A stretch of 64,000 bases of DNA from Ardenticatenaceae bacterium (GTDB lineage Bacteria > Chloroflexota > Anaerolineae > Promineifilales > Promineifilaceae): contig JACKBQ010000001.1 in NCBI GenBank assembly GCA_020634455.1, positions 744,001 to 808,000 on the forward strand, read 5' to 3'. The position numbers and the translations under genes are program-made. The notes beneath the pieces are model-generated. The model had not been told where the DNA came from. It saw only the letters and a list, made by a program, of their open reading frames with translations, and searched no databases. Shown here one piece after another: positions 52,225-60,427 of this stretch (the first letter of the stretch is position 1; each line of letters starts with the position of its first letter).

Positions 52225-53857
52225 ACTTTCCCCCTGCCGCTAGATAATCAGTGTACCCGCCGTCGAATTCGGTAAAACAGCCGTCTTCCAACTCCAGCAC
52301 CCGGTCCACCACCTGATCCAAAAAGTAGCGGTCGTGCGACACAACTAGCAGCGTGCCCTCGAACTCGTCCAGGGTTTGCTCCAGCACTTCGATGGAGGCG
52401 ATGTCCAGGTTGTTGGTCGGTTCGTCCAACAGGAGCAGATTCGGCCGTTGCAGCACCAGCTTGGCCAACTGCAACCGGCTGCGCTCGCCACCGCTCAGCT
52501 TGCCGATAGGCTGCTGCATCTGGTCGTAGCTGTACAAAAAGCGGTGCAAAAAAGCCACCGCCACCTCGCGGCTCACCGGTGCCGTCTGGCGAATTTCGCT
52601 GATGAGGTCGCGGCTGTAATCCAGCGTTTCCTGCTCCTGAGCATAGTAGCCAATCTTCACGCTGGGGCCGATTTTGATACGGCCGTTGTGCAAATTTTCC
52701 GGGTCTAGCAGCTGCTTGAGCAGGAACGATTTGCCCGCGCCGTTAGGCCCTACCAGCCCCACCCGCTCGCCGTGCCACAAAATTTGGTTGAGCCGGTTGA
52801 AAATGGTACGGCCGTTTTCAAACCTTCTTGTCACATTTTCCAACTCCAAAACCTTGTTGCTGCCCCGCCAACCGGCCAAATCCAGCGTCATGCGCCGCTG
52901 CTCGGCCACTTTTTCCACCTTGTCCATCTTGTCTAGCATTTTGCGGCGGCTGCGTGCCTGCTTGATGTGCCGCTCGTTGACCACCAGCGAGGCCCACAGC
53001 TCAAAACGGGCAATCGCCGCCTCGATGCGAGCAATCTCCTTTTGCTGGGCGGCGTACATCTGCGCCTGGCGCAGGCGGGCCAATTCGCGCTCGGTGGTGT
53101 AGTTGGTGTAGTTGCCGGGGTAGAGGGTGATACGGCCGTTTTCCAAATCAGCAATGTGCGTGGCCACCTCATCCAGCAGGTACCGGTCATGCGAAATAAT
53201 CACCACACCGCCGGGATAGCTGCGGATGACCGCTTCCAGCTTTTGCTTGGCCGCCAAATCCAGATGGTTGTCTGGTTCGTCTAGCAGCAGCAAATCGGGC
53301 TGCTGCACCAGCAGTTTGGCCAGCATGATCAGCTTTTTCTGGCCGCCGCTCAGATGCTCCGTTTGCGTATCCCAACGCTCCTGCGGAAAACCCAGCCGAC
53401 TCAGCGTTTCCTTGACGCGGCTTTCGTAGCTGGCCCCATCCAGCTGTTCCAGTTCGTGCAGCAACTTTTCGTGCCGGGCCATCACTTTTTCCAGCCGGGT
53501 GGCATCTTCATAGACGGCTGGCGTGCCCATTTGCTGCTCCAGTTCGGCCAGTTTTTGGTGAACAGTAGCGATTTGAGGAACGGCCGTCATCGCTTCAATG
53601 AGTACAGAACGGCCGTCTGGTAGCTCCGGTTCCTGCGCCAGCCGCCCCCAGGTCAGCCCGGATTTGCGAAAAATGTTGCCTTCATCCTGCTCCAGCTCCT
53701 GCGCAATGAGCTTGAGCAAGGTAGATTTGCCTGCTCCATTGGGACCAACCAGCCCCACTCGCTGTTGGGTTTGCACTTCCCAACTCAGACCAGAAAGGAT
53801 CAGTTTTCCGGTTAAGGAAACTGCAATTTTGTCTAGGTTGAATAAAATTTCTGCCAT
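52223..53857 (-). CDS. ABC-F family ATPase (ribosome-associated type)
   Basis: 544 residues with two ABC domains and no membrane region. Domain 1: GPNGAGKSTL, HLSGGQKKLIMLAKLL, LLLLDEPDNHLD. Linker with the charged helical arm (residues about 250-310: RQAQMYAAQQKEIARIEAAI). Domain 2: GPNGAGKSFL, KLSGGERSRLQLAKLV, LLLLDEPTNNLD. ABC-F proteins act at the ribosomal E site to relieve stalling or confer antibiotic resistance; the subtype here is not determined. The ATG has GAGGTG upstream. Confidence 0.93.
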   Translation of the reverse strand: MAEILFNLDKIAVSLTGKLILSGLSWEVQTQQRVGLVGPNGAGKSTLLKLIAQELEQDEGNIFRKSGLTWGRLAQEPELPDGRSVLIEAMTAVPQIATVHQKLAELEQQMGTPAVYEDATRLEKVMARHEKLLHELEQLDGASYESRVKETLSRLGFPQERWDTQTEHLSGGQKKLIMLAKLLVQQPDLLLLDEPDNHLDLAAKQKLEAVIRSYPGGVVIISHDRYLLDEVATHIADLENGRITLYPGNYTNYTTERELARLRQAQMYAAQQKEIARIEAAIARFELWASLVVNERHIKQARSRRKMLDKMDKVEKVAEQRRMTLDLAGWRGSNKVLELENVTRRFENGRTIFNRLNQILWHGERVGLVGPNGAGKSFLLKQLLDPENLHNGRIKIGPSVKIGYYAQEQETLDYSRDLISEIRQTAPVSREVAVAFLHRFLYSYDQMQQPIGKLSGGERSRLQLAKLVLQRPNLLLLDEPTNNLDIASIEVLEQTLDEFEGTLLVVSHDRYFLDQVVDRVLELEDGCFTEFDGGYTDYLAAGGK

Positions 53858-53880
53858 GCCACACCTCTACCTTTATCTTT

Positions 53881-53937
53881 AGATTGGACCAATTTGCCTT
53901 TGATAAACGGCCGTTCCCGCAAAAATTGGTCCAATCT
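53881..53937. repeat. AGATTGGACCAATTT inverted repeat
   Basis: AGATTGGACCAATTT (53881-53895) pairs perfectly with AAATTGGTCCAATCT (53923-53937). An octamer palindrome ACGGCCGT lies in its loop. It is in the upstream region of the ABC-F gene. Confidence 0.8.
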
Positions 53938-53951
53938 TGGTAGCAAATAAA

Positions 53952-53986
53952 ATAAAAAAGGCCGAGACGATTTGCGCCTCGGCCTT
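53952..53986 (-). terminator. Rho-independent terminator, minus strand
   Basis: On the minus strand: AAGGCCGAG (53986-53978), loop, CTCGGCCTT (53966-53958), then TTTTTTAT. Nine perfect pairs plus U-run. The only thing it can terminate is a transcript arriving from the right on the minus strand, which points to the small ORF at 54013-54108. Confidence 0.85.
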
Positions 53987-54012
53987 GAAATCACTCTAAG
54001 TTTACATAACAA

Positions 54013-54108
54013 TCATTCAGGAGGCGCATCGGTATTGGGACGCAGCGTAATGGAGCCAAAACGGATGGCTGCGGTAAACCGACGGTCGAACCAGGAAATG
54101 AAACTCAT
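54013..54108 (-). CDS. Candidate small protein (31 residues)
   Basis: A 31-codon frame beginning MSFISWFDRRF and ending NTDAPPE, with basic and aromatic residues in the first half and an acidic Pro-rich end. A candidate promoter TTGCAC (54143-54138), 17 bases, TATTCT (54120-54115) stands 6 bases before its ATG, and a strong terminator (53952-53986) lies 27 bases after its stop, so the unit is complete. The frame is open further upstream to 54198, but that would overlap the start of the divergent lipoprotein gene. No family is recognised. A short regulatory RNA is the alternative. Confidence 0.45.
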   Translation of the reverse strand: MSFISWFDRRFTAAIRFGSITLRPNTDAPPE

Positions 54109-54114
54109 AGGCAA

Positions 54115-54143
54115 AGAATATCCTAAGCGGCCATGTGGTGCAA
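54115..54143 (-). promoter_or_regulatory. Candidate promoter of the small ORF
   Basis: Minus strand TTGCAC (54143-54138), spacer 17, TATTCT (54120-54115), then six bases to the ATG. It overlaps the region upstream of the divergent lipoprotein gene, whose own -10 (TATACT, 54167-54172) is seven bases from its ATG. Confidence 0.45.
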
Positions 54144-54166
54144 ATGCCCAATTGCCTATTCGCAGG

Positions 54167-54172
54167 TATACT
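54167..54172 (+). promoter_or_regulatory. Leaderless -10 box (TATACT) of the solute-binding lipoprotein gene
   Basis: TATACT is followed by seven bases and then ATG 54180. No ribosome site is possible if transcription starts here. Confidence 0.5.
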
Positions 54173-54179
54173 TTGGCGC

Positions 54180-55511
54180 ATGAATAAAAAGGTCTCATTG
54201 CTGCTAATTTTACTGCTGTGGCTACTGGCTGGCTGCGATTTAGCCAGTAATTTCACCCAGGCTCCACCAGAAGAAACGACACCCAATCCCGTGGTAAACG
54301 GTACGGCCGTTGCCACCGGCACCCCCGCCCCAGACACCACGCCGGACATCGCTATTCCCGGCACGCCCGTTACCCAAACCCGGCCCACGCTGCGCGTCTG
54401 GCTGCCGCCAGAAATTGCCCTGGCCACTGAAGACGGAGCGGCCGTTCTAAACGCCCAACTCGCCGCCTACCGCAGCAATCACCCAGATATTGACCTCATC
54501 GTGGAGCAAAAAGCAGTCAGTGGGCAAAGCGGCATCCTTAACTACCTGCGCACAGGCCGCGCCGTCGCGCCAGAAATCCTGCCCGACCTCATCGCCATCC
54601 CCACCGATCAGCTCAGCCTGGCGCTTACCGAGGAGCTCATCTACCCGATGGGCAACCTGGTAGCCACCAGCCAGCTAGAAGCGCTTTACCCGGCAGCGCT
54701 CAATTTGGTTCTCAAAAACAATCAGGTAGGCGGCTACCCATTCGTTCTCACCGGACTGTCGCATCTGGCTTACAACACCGAAGTTGTCACGGCAACCATT
54801 CCTGCCCGTTGGGATAACTTCATTGCCCAGCCAAACAGCCTGGTTTTCCCGGCCAACGGGCTGCCTGGTGGCACGCTGGGGCTGCAATTTTATCTGGCCG
54901 CGGGAGGTAGCCTTACCAACGAGGCGGGGCAGACGGCGCTGCAAGTTGAGCCGCTGGCCACCGCCTTGCAGCAACTTTTTCTGGCCGAAAGCAGCGGGTT
55001 TATTTTGGACCAGAGCAGCAATTACTCCACATTTCAGGAGTCGTGGCAGCTGTTCCAGGCTGGGTCCGCTTCAGTGACGCTCACCAACAGCGAACAATTT
55101 CTGCGGCTGCGGGATGAAAACGGCCGTTACCAGGTGACATCCGTTCCCGGTTTAGAACGGCCGTTAACGCCCCTGGTCTCTGGCTGGGCCTGGGCCATTA
55201 GCAGCTCAGACCCCGCCAAACAAATCCTAGCCGCCGATTTACTCAACACGCTCATTGCCGATAGCAATCTGGGTGAATGGACCTACGCCAGCAACTACCT
55301 GCCTAGCCAGGAGACGGCACTCAACTTTTGGGCACAGGATGACCCATACCTGCCTTTTGTTCGGGAACAGCTCAACCGCGCCAGCGCCATGCCGTTCAGC
55401 GGCAGCAGCAGCATCATGACGGTTCTTAACAACGCCGTCTTCGACGTTATTACCCTGACCAAAACGCCCCAAGTCGCAGCCGAGGAAGCGGTTGCCGCCC
55501 TGCAACAGTAA
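54180..55511 (+). CDS. Extracellular solute-binding lipoprotein (family 1)
   Basis: About 443 residues. Lipoprotein leader KKVSLLLILLLWLLAGC with a good lipobox (LAGC, Cys about 18), then a Thr/Pro-rich linker and a periplasmic-binding fold of the sugar-binding type (TLRVWLPPEIALATEDGAAVLNAQLAAY, later VLTGLSHLAYNTEVV and PANGLPGGTLGLQFYLAAGG). It would capture a solute for an ABC importer, but no permease or ATPase genes are next to it. The downstream glycerate kinase begins four bases after its stop, so the two may be cotranscribed. Confidence 0.85.
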   Translation: MNKKVSLLLILLLWLLAGCDLASNFTQAPPEETTPNPVVNGTAVATGTPAPDTTPDIAIPGTPVTQTRPTLRVWLPPEIALATEDGAAVLNAQLAAYRSNHPDIDLIVEQKAVSGQSGILNYLRTGRAVAPEILPDLIAIPTDQLSLALTEELIYPMGNLVATSQLEALYPAALNLVLKNNQVGGYPFVLTGLSHLAYNTEVVTATIPARWDNFIAQPNSLVFPANGLPGGTLGLQFYLAAGGSLTNEAGQTALQVEPLATALQQLFLAESSGFILDQSSNYSTFQESWQLFQAGSASVTLTNSEQFLRLRDENGRYQVTSVPGLERPLTPLVSGWAWAISSSDPAKQILAADLLNTLIADSNLGEWTYASNYLPSQETALNFWAQDDPYLPFVREQLNRASAMPFSGSSSIMTVLNNAVFDVITLTKTPQVAAEEAVAALQQ

Positions 55512-55515
55512 ACTC

Positions 55516-56784
55516 ATGCCCCATTTTGACCAGCGTCAGGCACACATTCAGGCCATCATCGCCGCTGCCCTGCAAACAGCCGATCCGCATACGGCCGTTC
55601 GCCACCACCTGCACAAACAAGGCAACCAGATCACCGTCGGCTCGCACCCATTTGATTTGGCAAACGGCCGTCTCATCATCCTCAGCATTGGCAAAGCGGC
55701 CGTACCGATGGCGTTGGCAGCGGTTGATGTGGTGGGCGAAGCGGCCGTTTCCGGCGGTGGTATCCTGGCCAAACATTTACCCCAAAATACGCCGCTTCCT
55801 CTACCCGCCTACGAAGGCAACCACCCCGTGCCGGGTGAAAAAAGCATCGCCGCCACCCAAAAATTGCTGCAAACGGTCCAAAACCTTACCGAAAACGACC
55901 TCGTCCTCTGCCTCATTTCCGGCGGCGCATCAGCGCTGTTCACCCAGCCGCTGCTGCCCTTACCAATTTGGCAGGAGCTTACCCAGGCATTGCTAGCCAG
56001 CGGCTGCACTATTCAGGAACTCAACACGGTGCGCCGCCAGTTTGACGCTGTTAAAGCGGGTGGGTTGGCCCGATTGGCGGCTCCAGCACAGGTCATCAGC
56101 CTCATCCTGAGCGATGTGGTAGGCAACGATTTGGCCAGCATTGGCAGTGGCCCTACCGTCGCCAGCAGCGAAACGCTCGCTGACGCCAAAGCAGTTTTGC
56201 AACGGTATGGGGTGTCCATGCCAGATTTTGGCCACGTCCGAACCACAACCCAACCGCCAACAAACATTCTCGATAACATCATCATCGGCAGCATCCAGCA
56301 GTCGGCTCAGGCAGCCGCCGCCCAAGCGGAGAAACTTGGATTCCACGCCCGCCTGCTCACCACCAAACTGGAAGGGGAAGCGCGGGAAGTGGGGCAATTT
56401 GCCGCTGCGCTGGCCAAAGACGCCCCGCCGCAAAGCGCCACCTTGCTCGGTGGCGAAACCACCGTCACTCTGCGCGGCGGCGGCGTAGGTGGGCGCAATC
56501 TGGAAACGGCGCTGGCCGCCGCCATTGGGCTGGCTGGCTGGCCAAACCGCGCCATCATCGGCTTCGCCACCGATGGCGACGACGGCACCAGCGGCGTGGC
56601 CGGAGCCACCGTCACCGGGCAAACTGTGTCCGACAAGCAAGACGCCCTAGCCTACCTGAACAACAACGATAGCTACACTTTTTTTGCTCGACGAGATGGG
56701 GGTGGGAACGGACGTACCCTCATCCAAACTGGCCCGACCGGGACAAACGTGAATGATTTAATCATCATTTTGAATTACACGTAG
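55516..56784 (+). CDS. Glycerate 2-kinase (MOFRL family, GckA/TtuD-like)
   Basis: About 422 residues. Phosphorylates D-glycerate to 2-phosphoglycerate with ATP. N-terminal DUF4147 domain: LILSIGKAAVPMALAA, EGNHPVPGEKSI, LCLISGGASALFTQP, LNTVRRQFDAVKAGGLA, LILSDVVGNDLASIGSGPT. C-terminal MOFRL domain: LLGGETTVTLRGGGVGGRNLE, IGFATDGDDGTSGVAGA, TGPTGTNVNDLIIIL. ATG 55516 lies four bases after the lipoprotein gene stop. The last codon and stop overlap a perfect palindrome (56781-56809). Confidence 0.93.
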   Translation: MPHFDQRQAHIQAIIAAALQTADPHTAVRHHLHKQGNQITVGSHPFDLANGRLIILSIGKAAVPMALAAVDVVGEAAVSGGGILAKHLPQNTPLPLPAYEGNHPVPGEKSIAATQKLLQTVQNLTENDLVLCLISGGASALFTQPLLPLPIWQELTQALLASGCTIQELNTVRRQFDAVKAGGLARLAAPAQVISLILSDVVGNDLASIGSGPTVASSETLADAKAVLQRYGVSMPDFGHVRTTTQPPTNILDNIIIGSIQQSAQAAAAQAEKLGFHARLLTTKLEGEAREVGQFAAALAKDAPPQSATLLGGETTVTLRGGGVGGRNLETALAAAIGLAGWPNRAIIGFATDGDDGTSGVAGATVTGQTVSDKQDALAYLNNNDSYTFFARRDGGGNGRTLIQTGPTGTNVNDLIIILNYT

Positions 56785-56809
56785 AGACGTTGCAATGCAA
56801 CGTCTCTAC
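56781..56809. repeat. Perfect palindrome GTAGAGACGTTGCA-A-TGCAACGTCTCTAC
   Basis: Fourteen-base arms with one central base, overlapping the glycerate kinase stop and ending 14 bases before the next ATG. My recollection is that near-identical palindromes are common between genes in cyanobacteria, which would be notable here; I could not check. In the message it would form a very stable hairpin between two genes. Confidence 0.85.
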
Positions 56810-56823
56810 AGAAAGGACCTTCA

Positions 56824-58251
56824 ATGACCATCAAATTTGGCACCGACGGCTGGCGTGCCGTCATCAGCGAAACGTTTACTTTTGGCAATTTGCGGCTGGT
56901 AGCCCAGGCCATCGCCGACTATATCCGCGAAGAAAATGCAGAAAATCCCAGCGTGGTCGTCGGTTTCGACACCCGCTTTTTATCCGACCGGTACGCAGCC
57001 GAAGTCGCCCGCGTGATGGCCGCCAACCGCATTGACACCTGGCTGGCCCGCGCCGACACGCCTACCCCGGCCATCAGCTATGCGGTTTTGCAAAAAAGCG
57101 CCACCGCTGGGGTGATGATCACCGCCAGCCACAATGCCCCGCGCTACAACGGCATCAAGCTCAAATCGTGCCACGGCGGCGCGGCCAGCCCGTCCCATCA
57201 TCAGCGGGTGGAGCGGCTGCTGGATCGCAATCTGTCCAGCGGGCGCGGCCCCAACCTGATGGACTTAGGCGAAGCGATCAAGCGGGATCGCGTCCACAAG
57301 TTCGATCCATCTTGGGCGTACTACGAACATCTCAGCGGGCTGGTAGATTTGGATATTGTGTCCAGCGGCGAGCTGCGCGTGGTGGCCGACGGCATGTTTG
57401 GCTCTGGCCGAGGCGCGTTCAGCGAGGTGCTGGCGCGGGGACGCACGCACGTCCACAACATTCGCCACGAGATGAATCCCGGCTTTGGCGGCATCCATCC
57501 GGAACCGATTGCCAAACATTTGGGGCTGCTGATGTCCACCATCCAAAGTGGGCATTGGGCTGTGGGACTGGCCACCGATGGGGATGCGGATCGCATTGGC
57601 GCGGTGGATGCGCAGGGTAATTTTGTGGATCCGCACCGGATTTTTGCCCTGGTGCTGCGCTATCTGCTGGAAAAACGGGGCTTGCGCGGCAAGGTGGTGC
57701 GCACCGTCTCTACCACCCGAATGATTGACCGGATTGCAGCCAGGTATAATTTGGACCTCATCGAAACGCCGGTTGGCTTTAACCATATCGCGGATTTGAT
57801 GATTGCTGGCGGTGTGGTGATGGGCGGCGAGGAGTCTGGTGGCATGAGCATTCAAGGGCACATCCCGGAGGGCGACGGCGTGTTGCTGGGGCTGCTGTTG
57901 CTGGAGGTAATGGCTGCGGCCAAAGCGCCACTGCACGAACTTGTGAACGATTTGCTGTCCCAGTATGGCCCGGCGCAGTATGCTCGCACGGACATGAAAT
58001 TAAGTCATCCGGTAGAAAAACCTCGTATGGTGGAAATGCTGCTCAATCTGGCCCCAGAGGCGATTGCTGGCGTGGCGGTGGAAAAGGTGGATACGGTGGA
58101 CGGGGTGAAATATTACCTGAATGATGGGAGCTGGTTGCTAATACGGCCGTCTGGCACCGAACCTGTCCTGCGGGTGTATGCCGAAGCGCCCAACGACGAC
58201 CGGGTAAAGGCGCTGCTGGGCTTCGGCGAAGAAATGGCGGCCAAAGCGTAG
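56824..58251 (+). CDS. Phosphoglucomutase/phosphomannomutase family protein
   Basis: 475 residues of the alpha-D-phosphohexomutase superfamily. The phosphoserine loop is GVMITASHNAPRYNGIKL (Ser about 101), the metal loop is ATDGDADRIGAVDA (about 255), the sugar-binding loop is GGEESGGMS (about 337), and the phosphate-binding loop is RPSGTEPVLRVYAEA near the C-terminus. It interconverts hexose 1- and 6-phosphates; glucose versus mannose preference is not decided. AAAGGACC precedes the ATG, directly after the hairpin. Confidence 0.93.
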   Translation: MTIKFGTDGWRAVISETFTFGNLRLVAQAIADYIREENAENPSVVVGFDTRFLSDRYAAEVARVMAANRIDTWLARADTPTPAISYAVLQKSATAGVMITASHNAPRYNGIKLKSCHGGAASPSHHQRVERLLDRNLSSGRGPNLMDLGEAIKRDRVHKFDPSWAYYEHLSGLVDLDIVSSGELRVVADGMFGSGRGAFSEVLARGRTHVHNIRHEMNPGFGGIHPEPIAKHLGLLMSTIQSGHWAVGLATDGDADRIGAVDAQGNFVDPHRIFALVLRYLLEKRGLRGKVVRTVSTTRMIDRIAARYNLDLIETPVGFNHIADLMIAGGVVMGGEESGGMSIQGHIPEGDGVLLGLLLLEVMAAAKAPLHELVNDLLSQYGPAQYARTDMKLSHPVEKPRMVEMLLNLAPEAIAGVAVEKVDTVDGVKYYLNDGSWLLIRPSGTEPVLRVYAEAPNDDRVKALLGFGEEMAAKA

Positions 58252-58257
58252 GGTTTT

Positions 58258-58387
58258 GCCACAGAGGGCACAGAGGGGAAAGAGGAGTTGGTGACAATCT
58301 AAGCGATTTTGCTCAAGGCAAAACACCGCCAAACGCGACCCATCAAACCAACTCTCAAATCTCAAAAACCTCTGTGCCCTCTGTGGC
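58258..58387. repeat. GCCACAGAGGGCACAGAGG long inverted repeat
   Basis: GCCACAGAGGGCACAGAGG (58258-58276) pairs perfectly with CCTCTGTGCCCTCTGTGGC (58369-58387), 19 pairs, with about 90 bases between. It exactly fills the gap between the convergent mutase and M20 peptidase genes. Same family as 36667-36734 and 44808/46195. Confidence 0.85.
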
Positions 58388-58393
58388 CCAAAA

Positions 58394-59788
58394 TCATTTT
58401 TTAGCGAACTGCTCGATGATGCGGGCGGTATGTTTGGTGCCCAGCAGGAAGTAGTCGAGGCGCATGTTTTCGTTGGGGGCGTGCACCTGGCTGCCGGGAT
58501 AGCCTACGCCAGCGGCCACCAGCGGCAAACCCAGCGTGTGGATAAAGGGATAATTTGGCCCGCTGCCGCCAATGATGGGAGCCACATTAGGCTGTTTGCC
58601 GTAGACAAGTTCGGCCGTTTCATTGGTGAGCTGCACAAAGGGATCATCCGGGTCTACCTTGGCCGGGCGGCCGCCACCGTGAAAGGTGATTTCCACATCG
58701 GTGAAGCCGTTGGCGTCCAGATGGGCACGCAGCTTGCTGATTATTTCCTGGGGCGACTGATTAGGCACCAGGCGAAAATCTACCTTGGCGCTGGCTTTGG
58801 CGGGCAGCACTGTTTTGGTGCCCGCCCCCTGGTAGCCGGAAGTGAGCCCGCAGATGGTGCAGGTTGGTTGGAAAACGGCCTGCGTTTTCAACGCCAAATC
58901 ATCCGTTGTTCCCAGCAGAAAGCCGTCCAGGGCAAACATCTGCTTCAAATTGGCTGCTTCTGAGGGCATGGCCGCCAGCATTTCCAGATCGCGCTGGCTG
59001 GGGGGCTGCACATTGTCGTAAAAGCCAGGGATTAGGATGCGCTCGTTTTGGTCCTTGAGGGTGCTGAGCGCCCAAACCAGACGCCACGCCGCATTGGGAA
59101 AAATCGAGCCGCCCAGGCCAGAATGCGCATCAATCGAGGCGGTTTGCACGGAGAGTTCCACGTAACAAATGCCGCGCATGCCCAACGCCTGACTGGGACG
59201 GCCGTCATGATCTACACCGCCAAACTCCCAAATACAGGCGTCGGCGGCCAGCTTTTCCTGGTGTTTTTCCACAAAGGCGGGCATGTTGGGGCTACCAATT
59301 TCCTCTTCCCCTTCGATGATGAATTTGACGTTACAGGGCAGTTCGCCGCCCATTGCATCTTTCACCGCTGCCAGCGCTGCCAAACGGCAGATGATGTGCC
59401 CTTTGTCGTCGCTGATACCGCGGGCGTACAGCTTGCCTTCTCGCTCGGTGAGTTCAAACGGGGGAGAGTCCCACAGTTCCAGCGGTTCAGCGGGCTGCAC
59501 GTCGTAATGCAGATAAAAGAGGAGGGTTTTGTCGGAACGGCCGTCTCCCTCTCCAAATGCCTCAGCATACACCACCGGATAGCCATCCGAGGGCATCACC
59601 TCAGCGCGGAAGCCTTGCTCGCGCAGCATGGTGGCTACCAGATCGGCACATTCGGTAATGCCAAAATTTTGCGCCGAAACGCTAGGCTGAGCACAAAGCC
59701 GAGCCAGTTCTTCGATCCAGTAATCCGTGTTTTCTTCGATGTGGGCGTCAATTTTTTCCCACACGGGGTTTGTTGGTTGCAATGTCAT
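58394..59788 (-). CDS. M20 family metallopeptidase (dipeptidase/carboxypeptidase type)
   Basis: 464 residues. Zinc and catalytic motifs of clan MH: LLFYLHYDVQPAEP (HxD, about residue 92), RGISDDKGHI (bridging Asp), IIEGEEEIGSPN (catalytic Glu-Glu), WEFGGVDHDGRPS (Asp), and C-terminal His in SQVHAPNENMRL. The inserted dimerisation domain is present (ICGLTSGYQGAGTKTVLPAKASAKVDFRLV). Likely cleaves dipeptides or deacylates amino acids; the cytosolic length fits the PepV/CNDP group. AAGGAC precedes the ATG. Confidence 0.93.
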   Translation of the reverse strand: MTLQPTNPVWEKIDAHIEENTDYWIEELARLCAQPSVSAQNFGITECADLVATMLREQGFRAEVMPSDGYPVVYAEAFGEGDGRSDKTLLFYLHYDVQPAEPLELWDSPPFELTEREGKLYARGISDDKGHIICRLAALAAVKDAMGGELPCNVKFIIEGEEEIGSPNMPAFVEKHQEKLAADACIWEFGGVDHDGRPSQALGMRGICYVELSVQTASIDAHSGLGGSIFPNAAWRLVWALSTLKDQNERILIPGFYDNVQPPSQRDLEMLAAMPSEAANLKQMFALDGFLLGTTDDLALKTQAVFQPTCTICGLTSGYQGAGTKTVLPAKASAKVDFRLVPNQSPQEIISKLRAHLDANGFTDVEITFHGGGRPAKVDPDDPFVQLTNETAELVYGKQPNVAPIIGGSGPNYPFIHTLGLPLVAAGVGYPGSQVHAPNENMRLDYFLLGTKHTARIIEQFAKK

Positions 59789-59818
59789 TGTTTGTCCTTT
59801 TTGGGGTGTTTTTGTGTT

Positions 59819-60427
59819 TTATTCCAGATGGCTGGTGTCGTTCAGCCGCACGACGACGGGGCCGCGATCATTCACCTCGACGACGCTGAGGCCAGTGTTA
59901 CCGCGCATGGAGAAACGGCCGTAAATCCCCGGATCGATCCCCAGCACCTGGCCCAGCATAGCGTGCAGCAACCCACCGTGAGACACGACCATCACCATGC
60001 CTTTGTTGTGCGCAGCCAGCACGCTTTCAAAGGCACGCCAGGCGCGACGCTGCACTTCGGCAAATGGCTCGCCGTTGGGCGGATCGATCATGCCACGCGT
60101 GGCAGCAGCCCAGATTTCCGGGTATTGCTCGCGGGCCTGCTCACCGGTCAAGCCACTAAAATCGCCCACGTCCCGCTCGCGCCAGATTTCGGTTTTGATT
60201 GGTTCCAGTCCGAGGGTATTGGCCAGGGGAACGGCCGTTTGCACGCAACGTTGCAAATCACTGGTGTAAATGGCGTCTATGGGCCAGCTTTTCAGCCGCT
60301 GGCACAGGGCGGCGGCCTGCTGCTGCCCGGTTTCGTTCAGGGGAATGTCGGTGTGGCCTTGCCAGCGTCCGGCTTTGTTCCAGTCGGTCTGGCCGTGCCG
60401 GGCAAACAAGATGGTAAGATGGGTCAA
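59819..60427 (-). CDS. Histidine phosphatase family protein
   Basis: 202 residues of the branch-1 histidine phosphatase superfamily. The phosphoacceptor motif is LTILFARHGQTDWNKAGRWQGHTDIPL (His about 12), the catalytic acid is in WRERDVGDFSGLTGEQ, and the second His is in VMVVSHGGLLHAMLG. Related enzymes include cobalamin phosphatase CobC and phosphoglycerate-mutase-like phosphatases; the substrate is unknown. The start overlaps the stop of the upstream nucleotidyltransferase gene by four bases (ATGA-type), and it is the last gene of that operon. Confidence 0.9.
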   Translation of the reverse strand: MTHLTILFARHGQTDWNKAGRWQGHTDIPLNETGQQQAAALCQRLKSWPIDAIYTSDLQRCVQTAVPLANTLGLEPIKTEIWRERDVGDFSGLTGEQAREQYPEIWAAATRGMIDPPNGEPFAEVQRRAWRAFESVLAAHNKGMVMVVSHGGLLHAMLGQVLGIDPGIYGRFSMRGNTGLSVVEVNDRGPVVVRLNDTSHLE

